Shown here: positions 1 to 7,953 of the stretch, piece after piece
How positions within the stretch are numbered: position 1 is the stretch's first letter
Layout: every line of letters begins with the position of its first letter
Source: Segatella oulorum JCM 14966
GTDB lineage: Bacteria; Bacteroidota; Bacteroidia; Bacteroidales; Bacteroidaceae
NCBI RefSeq assembly: GCF_000613785.1
Contig: NZ_BAJQ01000023.1
Coordinates: 1-39,748, forward strand
Direction of reading: 5' to 3'
Length of the DNA: 39,748 nucleotides
Program-made: the position numbers and the translations under genes
Notes under the pieces: generated by a model
Seen by the model: the letters and a program-made list of their open reading frames with translations, nothing else
Database searches by the model: none
Told to the model about the DNA's origin: nothing

Positions 1-178
1 CTTAAGTCTTTCATATACTTTCGCTGTTTTTTAAGAATTGATTTTTGCTCAACTAATAGTGCTATAGAATTAACTCTTAGTAGTTCTGAGATTCTTGCAA
101 GCGCATTCAGTGTGAACGTGTCTTGATCTAATGGCAAAGTTACTAAAATTATTTGAGCTAAGAGACATTACACTATAA
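1..178. other. left edge, no confident gene
   Basis: No complete gene is visible. On the minus strand an open frame without an ATG runs from about position 170 to the window edge and reads like protein (it includes LNALARISELLRVNSIALL). Its only in-frame ATG is at 14-12, so it could be the upstream part or the beginning of a gene lying off the left edge. A TAACTTTG-like box (135-142, minus strand) precedes it but lacks a matching upstream TTTG. I cannot name a family. Confidence 0.2.
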
Positions 179-211
179 TTTTGCATGTATATTTCTGAAA
201 GTTTATCTTTG
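179..211 (+). promoter_or_regulatory. Bacteroidetes-type promoter for candidate sRNA
   Basis: TTTTG at 179-183 is followed by a 20-nt spacer and TATCTTTG at 204-211, a full match to the -33/-7 pattern of Bacteroidetes. No protein-coding frame follows on this strand; an intrinsic terminator lies about 200 nt downstream. Confidence 0.6.
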
Positions 212-217
212 CACCAA

Positions 218-441
218 TTCATATTCGCGCTGTTTTATAGTGTCAAGTGTCAAAAGTGCCACAAATTTATCCTAGCGTAATTCTTGTTTGTGAACACCCC
301 AACCCCATTTTGCGAACACAGAAGCCATAATTCAATAAAATAATCAATAAAGATAGTTGCTTTGCGAAAGTCTCCGTGTTCGCATGGTGTTCGCAGATAA
401 AGAAAAAGGAGTTGCGAATTTCTTCGTAACTCCTTGATTTT
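218..441 (+). ncRNA. candidate structured small RNA
   Basis: The transcript predicted from the promoter at 179-211 would run about 220 nt to the hairpin at 406-435 and its T-run, with no ORF. It can fold into two nested stems: 289-298 pairs with 386-395 (10 pairs, one G-U), and immediately inside it 311-319 pairs with 376-384 (9 Watson-Crick pairs). The two 3' arms are near-tandem copies of GTGTTCGCA. I do not recognise a known RNA family. The strand is inferred from the promoter; the stems themselves are visible in the sequence. It is convergent with the tRNA and would share its terminator. Confidence 0.45.
406..435. terminator. bidirectional intrinsic terminator
   Basis: A 13-bp stem (406-418 with 423-435, one G-T pair) with the 4-nt loop TTTC. 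It is followed by a T-run on the plus strand (GATTTTT) and by TTTTTCTTTA-type sequence on the minus strand. It can end the tRNA transcript from the right and the candidate small RNA from the left. Confidence 0.75.
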
Positions 442-446
442 TAATG

Positions 447-520
447 TGGACCAGATAGGGCTTGAACCTATGACCTCCAGATTATGAGTCTGTTGCTCTA
501 ACCAACTGAGCTACAAGTCC
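447..520 (-). tRNA. tRNA-Met (CAU anticodon)
   Basis: A complete 74-nt cloverleaf on the minus strand. The 5' end is GGACTTG, the D-arm GCTCAGTTGGTTAGAGC, the anticodon stem CAGA/TCTG with loop CTCATAA (CAU; complement of 484-486), and the T-arm has the loop TTCAAGC. The CCA tail is not encoded. The acceptor stem has one mismatch and one G-T pair. The anticodon stem lacks the three G-C pairs of an initiator, so elongator Met is most likely; a tRNA-Ile2 whose C34 becomes lysidine also has CAU and is not excluded. A consensus promoter precedes it and a terminator follows. Confidence 0.9.
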
Positions 521-547
521 AGTAAAGAAACAAATCTGTTCGGAGTG

Positions 548-579
548 CAAAGATAGGTAATTTTGCGAGAAACACAAAA
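548..579 (-). promoter_or_regulatory. promoter of tRNA-Met
   Basis: On the minus strand TTTTG (579-575), a 19-nt spacer and TATCTTTG (555-548) lie about 28 nt upstream of the tRNA 5' end. This is a consensus match. Confidence 0.7.
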
Positions 580-646
580 TATTTAAGAAGAGATTTCAGC
601 CGTAAGTATGATTTCACAAGCCCATTCTATGAGCCAACGACCCACT

Positions 647-904
647 TTATGCATGCCCATTCAGACCCTCTTCATTCTCTGTTGTCAACGATAAATGGCG
701 AAAGAGGCGATGCTGTGCTTGGTTTATTTTGTCCGCATTTGCATAAGGATTCGGTTGATGTCGTTGATAAGTTTGCTCCAACAGAAACACTTGTTGGCGA
801 TTTTCTTCAGACAACATCATCCAATGAATTAACCGTTCTAAATCAGAGGTGCTGATTTCGCCCGTGACGAACTGTGCGATTAATTGGTAATCTATGCGTT
901 GCAC
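647..904 (-). pseudogene. truncated FecR-type anti-sigma factor N-terminus
   Basis: An 85-residue protein resembling only the N-terminal cytoplasmic part of Bacteroidetes FecR anti-sigma factors (start MQRIDYQLIAQFVTGEIS, then LIHWMMLSEENRQQVFLLEQ). Family members are usually about 300-350 residues with a transmembrane helix, a FecR domain and DUF4974; none of these follows. Neither other frame continues far: one gives about 25 more residues, the other about ten. It sits 126 nt downstream of the ECF sigma gene, the usual sigma/anti-sigma order, but a tRNA follows where a SusC/TonB receptor would be expected. I infer a decayed locus; a short functional sigma-binding protein is possible. Confidence 0.5.
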
Positions 905-1030
905 GACTTGATGTATAAGTGAATATAAAACGCTATATTGCCGTTTCTCCCATTCTTTCTGTGGAAGAATGTACTTATATAAACAAGTGTGGCGCGAGAT
1001 TTACTTAATCTAAACTAATAAAAAATGTTA

Positions 1031-1560
1031 TCATACGAAAGAAACAGCCCGCAATTTCTTGCGCAACACGCGCAGAGCCTTATAAAGATGCACCTCAACC
1101 GTGCGTGGTGAGATGGCTAATTGCACAGCAATCTCCTTTTTCTTCTTCTCATGAAGATAGCTCAACACAAACACTTTCCGGCACTTCTCGGGGAGCGAAT
1201 CAATGGCCGTTCTGAGCTGTTCTTGCATTTCTTCGGTAGCAGTCAGTTCGCCACATCTCCATTTTCAGGATGATAATACGACAAACGCCATTGATCCATC
1301 TGCTGCATGGCACGCGCATAATCGGTTTCTACCTGCCGATGTTTAATTAAATTGATAGCTTTTGTGTAGACCACACGATAGAGATAAGCCTTCACATGGT
1401 TCCTGTCTGTGAACTCTTTTCCACGCATCCACAAATCGGTAAAGGCCTCTTGCACAAGGTCATCCACCTCGTTTTCGCGCACCAAACGTGCAGCATACAA
1501 CGCAATGTTAGGATATAACTCCCAAAAAAGTTGTTTAAATTCTTGTTCTTGCAACTTCAT
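1031..1560 (-). CDS. ECF RNA polymerase sigma factor, interrupted by one missing base
   Basis: A sigma-70 factor of the extracytoplasmic (ECF) type, of the kind paired with FecR in Bacteroidetes. The start MKLQEQEFKQLFWELYPNIA leads into region 2 (ARLVRENEVDDLVQEAFTDLW, AYLYRVVYTKAINLIKH). The second part is region 4 (IDSLPEKCRKVFVLSYLHEK, then a helix-turn-helix with AISPRTVEVHLYKALRVLR). The two parts are in different frames. Adding one C or G at about 1249-1252 joins them as ...GDVAELTATEEMQEQL..., about 176 residues, normal for the family. I chose the ATG at 1560; upstream in-frame ATGs exist to 1611. The break may be a sequencing error or true decay, since the FecR partner is truncated. 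Confidence 0.8.
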
Positions 1561-1667
1561 TTTTGTTAGGTCTTTTCGCATCATCTGCTCCCGAAAGATG
1601 ATTGGAAACACCTCAAAGAAACAGCATAGGGCAAGCCCTTTGCGATTTGTTTTATGTAGTTACACTG

Positions 1668-1700
1668 CAAATGTACATCTTTTTACAGGGATAACCGAAA
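1668..1700 (-). promoter_or_regulatory. possible promoter of the sigma gene
   Basis: Minus strand TACATTTG (1675-1668) with TTTC 21 nt upstream (1700-1697). It matches the -7 pattern; the -33 box is imperfect. Confidence 0.4.
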
Positions 1701-1835
1701 AACAAATCGTTAAAATTGATAAAACCTCATCCTTCTTTTATCCACGAACGGAGCACGTCTGCACATCGCAAGTCCATGGATAACGAAGGCTAATTGGCTG
1801 CAAGTGCCCACCACGGGGGCCTCTTTAACGTAGCA

Positions 1836-3136
1836 TCAGACCTTTTCTGAGGTTTCTTTACCTCCTTCTTCAGGATAGGTGAAAGGCACAAACCATGTAA
1901 TCAGCAAGGCTGGAATGGTGCAAATCAACACAAAAAAGAAAAAGTGTTTGTAGCCCAAAGCATCGCTAAAGAGGCCACTCACCATGCCCGGAAGCAGCAC
2001 ACCGAGGTTCATTAAACCGCTGGCAAATGCATAGTGTGCCATTTGATGCTTTCCACGAGCCACTTGTTGCATCATGAAAAGCGTTAATCCCACGAAGCCA
2101 AATCCATAACCAAAATACTCCAACACAATGCCCCCACCAATAAGTAGCAAGCTGTGGGGCTGATAATAAGCCAAAAGGGTGTAGGCCACGAAGGGGATAT
2201 TAAACACCAAAGCCAAGGAGAACAGGCTTTTTTTCAATCCGCGCCATGCGATGTAATAGCCTGCAAGAATAGAGCCAATGACAAAGGCTGCCGCACCAAA
2301 GGTGCCATAACACAATCCAATCTCTTGCTCACTCAGTCCCAAGCCTTGCATTTCGCGAGGCGCTTTGAGAAACAAAGGCACAATTTCATCACAAAACCTT
2401 CGGCAAAGCGATAAAGGATGATGAAACAAATGTAATAAACGATGTGTGGCTTTTTGAAAAATTCTAAAAACACTTTAGCCAATTCGTCCCAGGTCTGCTG
2501 TAAAGATAGCTTTTTCTCTTGTGCCTTTTCGTGGGCTTGCGGCAGCATAAAATAATGATAAATGCCAATCGCAATCATCAAAATAGCAATGATGAGCATC
2601 ACCAACATCCACGCTTGCGTGACTCCAAAACGCTGAATGAAGAAACCGGCCAAATAAACCAAGCCTCCGGTGGCTGCAATTTTCGCAATGTTATAGAATG
2701 CCCCTTGCCAGCCAATCCAGCGTGCTTGTTCCTCATTCGACAACACCGACATGTAAGTTCCGTCGGCAGCAATGTCGTGGGTTGCACCACTAAAGGCTAT
2801 CACGGCAAGCAAAGCGACGGTGATTGCAAAGAAGGTTGGCAGATGTAATGCAAACGCTATCAACGCAAACAGCACGCCGGTGAGCAGTTGTGTCGTTACC
2901 ACAAAGAACTTTTTGCTTTTATACATCTCTAAAAAAGGACTCCACAAGGGTTTGAGTGTCCAAGGAAATATAATTAAAGATGTCCAGAAAGCAATCTGTT
3001 TGTCGGACACCCCCATGCCTTTATACATCAAGGTGCACACCATATTGAGCACCACAAAGGGCATACCCATGGCGAAATAGAGTGTGGGAACCCAGCTTGC
3101 GGGACTTCGTTTTATTTGCGTTTCGTTCTTTTTCAT
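1836..3136 (-). CDS. MFS permease, AmpG/PAT-like, interrupted by one missing base
   Basis: An inner-membrane major facilitator of about 433 residues with twelve hydrophobic segments. The opening (SPASWVPTLYFAMGMPFVVL, then GVSDKQIAFWTSLIIFPWTL) and the later GATHDIAADGTYMSVLSNEEQ are typical of AmpG/PAT-type permeases, whose studied members import muropeptides or acetyl-CoA-like solutes. Its substrate here cannot be read from sequence. The frame breaks at 2384-2386: restoring one A on the coding strand (AAATTG to AAAATTG) gives ...FVMKIVPLFLKAPREMQGLG..., joining both halves perfectly. No clear promoter is visible upstream. Confidence 0.8.
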
Positions 3137-3186
3137 TCTTGATTGATCCTCTATGGAATTTTTATTTACCTAACCTTTAGTCATAA

Positions 3187-3204
3187 AACAACTCAGAAGT
3201 TGTT
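3187..3204 (-). terminator. weak hairpin with T-run
   Basis: A 7-bp stem (187-193 with 198-204 of the 3 kb block) and a 4-nt loop, followed on the minus strand by TTTTATG. It lies downstream of the doubtful small ORF at 3243-3518 and upstream of the permease gene. Confidence 0.3.
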
Positions 3205-3242
3205 CCTACGCACTGTTGCAATCAATATTTAATGTTTATTCA

Positions 3243-3518
3243 CTAAAAAGATAATTCATGCGGCTGCAAACTGTTTTTAAAGCTGTTATTCATCTTTTTG
3301 CCGAGCGCTTGCAACAGTTGGCATCCCTCATCTTTTGCCAACCGTTCGACAATATAGTGCAAACTGCTGTGCCATTCTCCACTTATAAACTTACCATCCG
3401 ATTGGTATGATGAAACCATATAAGAAAGATGGCACGGTAATAGCGTGTAAATTGCATGACAATCTGCACCATATTGTGCACTAATCTGTGTGACATTGCG
3501 GCGTAATCGATGCCACAT
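3243..3518 (-). CDS. doubtful small ORF, hypothetical
   Basis: A 91-codon frame from an ATG (MWHRLRRNVTQISAQ...) that could extend about ten codons to a TTG. It is rich in His, Cys and Ser and matches no family I know. It fills the space between the permease and lipoprotein genes on the same strand, and a weak hairpin follows it. It may be spurious; no promoter is visible. Confidence 0.22.
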   Translation of the reverse strand: MWHRLRRNVTQISAQYGADCHAIYTLLPCHLSYMVSSYQSDGKFISGEWHSSLHYIVERLAKDEGCQLLQALGKKMNNSFKNSLQPHELSF

Positions 3519-3591
3519 TACTTTTAAGTGGCGCGTATGTGGAAACAAAAAAGCGCCGGCAAGCAGAGCCTGTCAGCGCATGGTGGAGTTG

Positions 3592-3607
3592 TTTTCGCAT
3601 GCGAAAA
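3592..3607. other. perfect 16-bp palindrome
   Basis: TTTTCGCATGCGAAAA is a perfect palindrome 15 nt past the stop of the lipoprotein gene. It can form a 6-bp stem with the loop CATG and has a T-rich flank on the minus strand, so it may act as a weak terminator for the gene starting at 4794, or as a protein-binding site. Confidence 0.35.
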
Positions 3608-3621
3608 AGGGTCGCATGTTC

Positions 3622-4794
3622 TTAAAGCAGACTTTGAATGGCTGCGTTAATATCTTTTATTTGCGTGTTGCGCAACTTCAAAGTGTTATCTTTTCCGATG
3701 AGGAAGAACGTGGGAATCGACTGCACATTGTATTGGGCTAAGATGGGAGACTGCGCTCCGGCGTCGTCTCTTACGCTAATCCAAGGCAGCGCTTCGGTCT
3801 GCGTTTTCCAGAAATGTTCATCAGGGTCGATGGATATCTGATAGATTTCTAAGCCTCGCGCATGATACTTGTTGTAGAGATCGCGCAACATCATGATGCG
3901 TTTCGGGCTTTGGTCGGTTGCAAACAAATGGAAATCTAAGAGCACAACCTTGCCTGCGAGGTCGGATAGTCGGCGCACTTTGCCATGATTGTCTGCCAAT
4001 GCAATGTCGATGATGCCGCTCACTTTCACCTTGTTGGGGTCGATTTGTGCCGGTTGTTGTTCGGCTTGCAAGATGCGTGCATCCTTCATTCCTTGAATAG
4101 CAATGTTATGCAGGTTCACACCGCGTTCGGCTTTGGGATAGAAAGTGTCCCAACTTGTGGCCACAGCTGCATAGACTTTGTTGTCTTCTTTGTTGTTGCG
4201 TGGGTTGAAAATGAGTAGCTCATTGTTGCCCAATACCACGGTTTGGAACAGCGCAAAGTAAGCATAGGCGCGCATAGGTGCCTTGAAAATATAGTTCAAC
4301 TTAATGTTGTTTTTATAGCTTTCAATCACATTGGCCACACTATCTTCAACGGCATCAATACCGAGATTGGGATTCTTTGCGATGGCGTCGATGCGACTTT
4401 GCAAGTTTTGTTGCAGAATAGAAAGCGTCTGAATTTGCTTACATTCGTCACTTCCTGTTACTTCATATTGGCGCGACATGGTGGGATAGGCCGCCTTGAT
4501 GGTAATCGACTCTGTCGAATCTACCGCCAAGTTGATGATTTGTCCGGCAATTCTCAACCGATAAAACTCGGGGGCTTGTGCCGCTTCGCCACTGAAATTA
4601 AAGTGCCCATTGGCATCTAACTTCGTTGAATCAACGACAACAGGGCCGTTCAAACTCATGTTTTCGAAATATAACATCGAATCTTGCGCTTGCGAAATCT
4701 CACCTTCTATGTGATATTTCTTGTTGTTACAGGCTGTCAAAGTGATGGCAGCAATGGCCACAACGGCCATACAGAAGTGCTTCATTCTTTTCAT
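3622..4794 (-). CDS. DUF4369/thioredoxin-fold lipoprotein lacking CxxC
   Basis: A 390-residue exported protein. It begins with a lipoprotein signal (MKRMKHFCMAVVAIAAITLTAC, lipobox Cys at about 22), has a DUF4369-like beta domain (about 25-130), a helical middle, and a C-terminal TlpA/AhpC-like fold (about 255-390) with GKVVLLDFHLFATDQSPKRI and later IPTFFLIGKD. In redox-active relatives the first segment reads WATWCGPC; here no cysteine is present, so disulfide exchange by this motif is not possible. The protein probably kept the fold for binding or structure. It has its own consensus promoter. Confidence 0.8.
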   Translation of the reverse strand: MKRMKHFCMAVVAIAAITLTACNNKKYHIEGEISQAQDSMLYFENMSLNGPVVVDSTKLDANGHFNFSGEAAQAPEFYRLRIAGQIINLAVDSTESITIKAAYPTMSRQYEVTGSDECKQIQTLSILQQNLQSRIDAIAKNPNLGIDAVEDSVANVIESYKNNIKLNYIFKAPMRAYAYFALFQTVVLGNNELLIFNPRNNKEDNKVYAAVATSWDTFYPKAERGVNLHNIAIQGMKDARILQAEQQPAQIDPNKVKVSGIIDIALADNHGKVRRLSDLAGKVVLLDFHLFATDQSPKRIMMLRDLYNKYHARGLEIYQISIDPDEHFWKTQTEALPWISVRDDAGAQSPILAQYNVQSIPTFFLIGKDNTLKLRNTQIKDINAAIQSLL

Positions 4795-4822
4795 TTAATG
4801 GTTCTTTTCCAGGTTGCTCATG

Positions 4823-4854
4823 CAAATTTAATGTAATAAATGGATTTGACAAAA
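4823..4854 (-). promoter_or_regulatory. promoter of the thioredoxin-fold lipoprotein
   Basis: Minus strand TTTTG (4854-4850), a 19-nt spacer, then TAAATTTG (4830-4823), 29 nt before the start codon. Consensus spacing. Confidence 0.65.
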
Positions 4855-4869
4855 CAAATCATTGATTAT

Positions 4870-5253
4870 TTAAATCCACTTCGCTACTTGCATTCCACCA
4901 TAAACTGCGAGCAGACCGAGGAACACACTGCCACTCACATAGCACGCCATGGCTAAGAATTGCTGCTGTCGAAGCAAGGCAAGACTTTCGTTACAGAAGG
5001 TTGAAAACGTGGTGAAGCCGCCACAAAAGCCCACGATGAGCAGCAGTTTTAATGCGCCGTTCGCGTCGTTATGATGCGTGAACAGGCCATAGAAGAAACC
5101 TATCAGGAGACAACCTGACACGTTGACAAGGGCGGTTCCCCAAGGAAATGTGTGGCAATGATTGCTCAACAGCAAGCGAGGAAGGTACCATCGGAGCACC
5201 GAACCGGCTGCGCCTCCTAAAGCAACAAGCAATATATGGTGTAAATGATTCAT
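4870..5253 (-). CDS. crcB: fluoride ion exporter CrcB/Fluc
   Basis: A 127-residue four-helix membrane protein, the normal length for CrcB, which forms dual-topology dimeric fluoride channels. Hallmarks are GGAAGSVLRWYLPRLL near the N-terminus, WGTALVNVSGCLLIGFFYG, and VGFCGGFTTFSTFCNESLAL, the segment with the conserved Phe/Thr residues of the fluoride path. No fluoride riboswitch is visible upstream, and the putative promoter leaves almost no leader for one. It lies 75 nt upstream of the thioredoxin-fold lipoprotein gene, which has its own promoter. Confidence 0.92.
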   Translation of the reverse strand: MNHLHHILLVALGGAAGSVLRWYLPRLLLSNHCHTFPWGTALVNVSGCLLIGFFYGLFTHHNDANGALKLLLIVGFCGGFTTFSTFCNESLALLRQQQFLAMACYVSGSVFLGLLAVYGGMQVAKWI

Positions 5254-5257
5254 GCCA

Positions 5258-5265
5258 CAAAAGTA
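5258..5265 (-). promoter_or_regulatory. -7 box of crcB, implying a near-leaderless mRNA
   Basis: Minus strand TACTTTTG ends four bases before the crcB ATG. A consensus -33 box is not apparent at 19-21 nt upstream. If used, transcription would begin at or next to the start codon. Confidence 0.4.
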
Positions 5266-5363
5266 ATAAAAAAATGGGATGCTGCGCTTTTCCCTATGAA
5301 CGAATAGGGAAAATCCCCCTCCGGTTTAGGCGTTTTCCTAACAAATGGCACAGAAAAAACGTT

Positions 5364-5526
5364 TATCTTTGCATCAGATTTAACATTCAGAGAGTTATTA
5401 CAGACGATAGGTTTAGCATTTTAAGGAAAAAGATTTCAACGACTAATTGAAATAAAACATTGTAGAATAGGATTAACTATGTGATGAAGAGCCATTTCCG
5501 CAGCTGTGGGGATGGCTTCTTTTTTG
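5364..5526 (+). ncRNA. candidate small RNA with promoter box and terminator
   Basis: TATCTTTG at 5364-5371 is a consensus -7 box (the -33 box is not clear), and a strong intrinsic terminator ends at 5525. The predicted transcript, from about 5378, is about 150 nt with no convincing ORF. It lies between divergent crcB and pnp, upstream of the pnp promoter box at 5591, so it is probably separate from the pnp message. I do not recognise the RNA family. Confidence 0.4.
5486..5525 (+). terminator. intrinsic terminator of the candidate sRNA
   Basis: The outer stem GAAG (5486-5489) pairs with CTTC (5516-5519). After a 2-nt bulge, CCATTTCC pairs with GGGGATGG, and the stem closes over the GCAGCTGT region. 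Six T follow (5520-5525). Confidence 0.7.
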
Positions 5527-5590
5527 TGCAATCCGTTGTAAAATTCATGAAATAATAAGGTTAACATTCTTTTGTTTCATTTATAATAGG

Positions 5591-5598
5591 TAACTTTG
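5591..5598 (+). promoter_or_regulatory. -7 box of pnp
   Basis: TAACTTTG lies 45 nt upstream of the pnp ATG. A TTTG occurs 16 nt upstream (5571-5574), shorter than the usual 19-20 nt spacing, so the -33 assignment is uncertain. Confidence 0.45.
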
Positions 5599-5643
5599 CG
5601 CCACATTATATATATAGATGTAAAGATAAACAATAAATTTTAG

Positions 5644-7847
5644 ATGAACGTTATTACAAAAAAAGTTCAATTGCCTGATGGGAGAACCATCACAATTGAG
5701 ACCGGAAAAGTTGCAAAACAGGCCGATGGTGCCGCAGTTTTACGTATGGGCAACACAGTACTTCTCGCGACTGTTTGTGCAGCAAAAGATGCCGTTCCGG
5801 GTACAGATTTCATGCCTTTACAAGTGGATTACCGCGAGCAATATAGTTCTGCGGGTCGTTTTCCCGGCGGTTTTACCAAGCGTGAAGGTAAGGCCAGCGA
5901 CAGTGAAATCCTCATATCGCGCCTCATAGACCGCGCTCTTCGTCCCCTTTTCCCTTCAAACTATCATGCAGAGGTGTATGTACAGGTGATGTTACTCTCT
6001 GCAGATGGGGTCGATCAGCCGATGCTTTAGCGGGTTTTGCTGCTTCTGCAGCGATGGCTTGCTCTGACATTCCTTTTGAACACACCATATCTGAGGTGCG
6101 TGTAGCACGCATTCATGGTGAATATGTCATTAATCCTACGTTCCAACAGATGGATGAAGCCGACATGGATTTGATGGTAGGTGCTACCAAAGACAATATC
6201 ATGATGGTGGAAGGTGAGATGGATGAGGTCTCTGAACAAGAGCTGATTGGAGCCTTGAAGACTGCTGCTGAGGCCATCAAACCCATGTGTACGTTGCAAG
6301 ATGAATTGTCAAAGGAACTTGGAAAAGATGTGAAACGCGAATACGATCATGAAATTAATGACGAGGATTTGCGTCAACAAATCAAGACAGAGCTTTATCA
6401 ACCGGCTTATGATGTGAACAAACAAGCGTTGGAAAAGCAAGCTCGTCATGATGCATTCGATAAGATTTTAGCTGACTTCTTAGAGAAATATGATGCTGCA
6501 CATGCTGATTTAAAGGAAGAAGAGCTTGAGGAAAAGCATGCTGAAGCAACTCGTTATTACGAGGATGTGTTGCGCGATGCCATGCGCAGATGCATTCTTG
6601 ACGAAGGTAAACGCTTGGATGGTCGTCAGACAACTGATATCCGTCCCATCTGGTGTGAGGTGTCTCCGTTGCCCATGCCCCATGGAAGTGCCATCTTCCA
6701 GCGCGGTGAAACAATGTCACTCTCTACTTGTACGCTCGGCACAAAGTTAGATGAAAAGCTCGTAGATGATGTGTTAGAGAAGAGCTATCAGCGCTTCTTG
6801 CTCCATTATAACTTCCCTCCTTTCTCAACAGGTGAAGCAAAAGCACAGCGAGGTGTAGGTCGTCGGGAGATTGGTCACGGCCATTTGGCATGGCGAGGTC
6901 TTAAGGGTCAGATCCCAACCGATTATCCTTACACCGTTCGTTTGGTGAGCCAAATCCTCGAATCCAATGGTTCTTCGTCGATGGCTACTGTTTGTGCGGG
7001 CACTTTAGCATTGATGGATGCGGGCGTTCCGATGAAGAAACCTGTGAGTGGTATTGCGATGGGACTCATCAAAAACCCAGGAGAAGAGAAGTATGCTATC
7101 TTGAGTGACATCCTTGGTGATGAGGATCACTTGGGCGATATGGACTTCAAAACCACCGGAACACGTGATGGTCTTACCGCCACACAGATGGATATTAAAT
7201 GTGATGGCCTCTCGTTTGAGATTTTAGAGCAGGCATTAATGCAGGCCAAAGCAGGTCGTGAGCATATCTTAAACTGCATGCTTGAGACCATTTCTGAACC
7301 ACGTGCAGAGTTGAAACCACAAGTTCCGCGTATTGAAGCCTTTGATATTCCTAAGGAATTTATTGGTGCAGTCATTGGCCCTGGTGGTAAAATCATTCAG
7401 CAGATGCAGGAAGAAACCAACACAGTTATCACCATTGACGAGACTGATGGCAAAGGACATATCACCGTTTCTGCACCCAACAAGGATAGCATCGAGGCCG
7501 CTATTGCCAAGATTAAAGGCATCGTGGCTATCCCAGAGATTGGCGAAATCTACGAAGGTACTGTGCGTAGCGTGATGCCTTACGGCTGCTTTGTTGAAAT
7601 TCTTCCTGGAAAAGACGGCTTACTTCATATCTCAGAGATCGATTGGAAACGCCTCGAAAGCGTTGAAGAAGCTGGTATTAAGGAGGGAGATAAGATCAGA
7701 GTGAAGCTCATGGACATCGATCCTAAGACGGGGAAATATAAACTTTCACGTCGTATTTTGATGGAAAAGCCCGAAGGTTACGTTGAACGTGAGCGTCGTC
7801 CACGCCCGGATCGTCGTTCACATCGTGAGGGTGAGCGTCACGAATAA
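5644..7847 (+). CDS. pnp: polyribonucleotide nucleotidyltransferase, interrupted by one missing base
   Basis: PNPase degrades RNA 3' to 5' by phosphorolysis. The order is a first RNase PH domain ([30 protein letters not shown]), a linker helix domain, a catalytic second RNase PH domain ([20 protein letters not shown], the phosphate-binding SNGSSSMA, and GDMDFK), a KH domain (about 570: [19 protein letters not shown]) and an S1 domain (about 633: [20 protein letters not shown]), ending in an Arg/Glu-rich tail. The frame breaks at 6020-6021: CAGCCGATGC should read CAGCCGGATGC, giving [17 protein letters not shown]. The repaired protein is 734 residues, normal for the family, so a sequencing error is likely. 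Confidence 0.95.
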
Positions 7848-7873
7848 TTGTATTTTTTATTATAATTCACATC

Positions 7874-7910
7874 AAAAGGAGGAGAACTGACTTGCTGTTC
7901 TCCTCCTTTT
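7874..7910. terminator. bidirectional terminator between pnp and the M16 peptidase
   Basis: A perfect 14-bp stem (7874-7887 with 7897-7910) with a 9-nt loop. TTTT closes the arm on either strand. It serves the convergent genes pnp (+) and the M16 peptidase (-). Confidence 0.8.
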
Positions 7911-7953
7911 CTTTGGGTATGCCTGACGTGACAGATGGCGAACGATTGTAAAA

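Noticed and set aside
1..178. Minus-strand open frame reaching the left edge, with protein-like residues
   Set aside because: Apart from an ATG at 14-12, it lacks a start codon, no family is recognisable, and the -33 box is missing; kept only as a low-confidence note.
447..520. Initiator tRNA-fMet
   Set aside because: The anticodon stem CAGA/TCTG lacks the three consecutive G-C pairs of initiators.
3243..3548. 101-codon minus-strand frame treated as a strong gene
   Set aside because: Starts with TTG, has odd composition and no promoter; downgraded to a doubtful 91-codon ORF.
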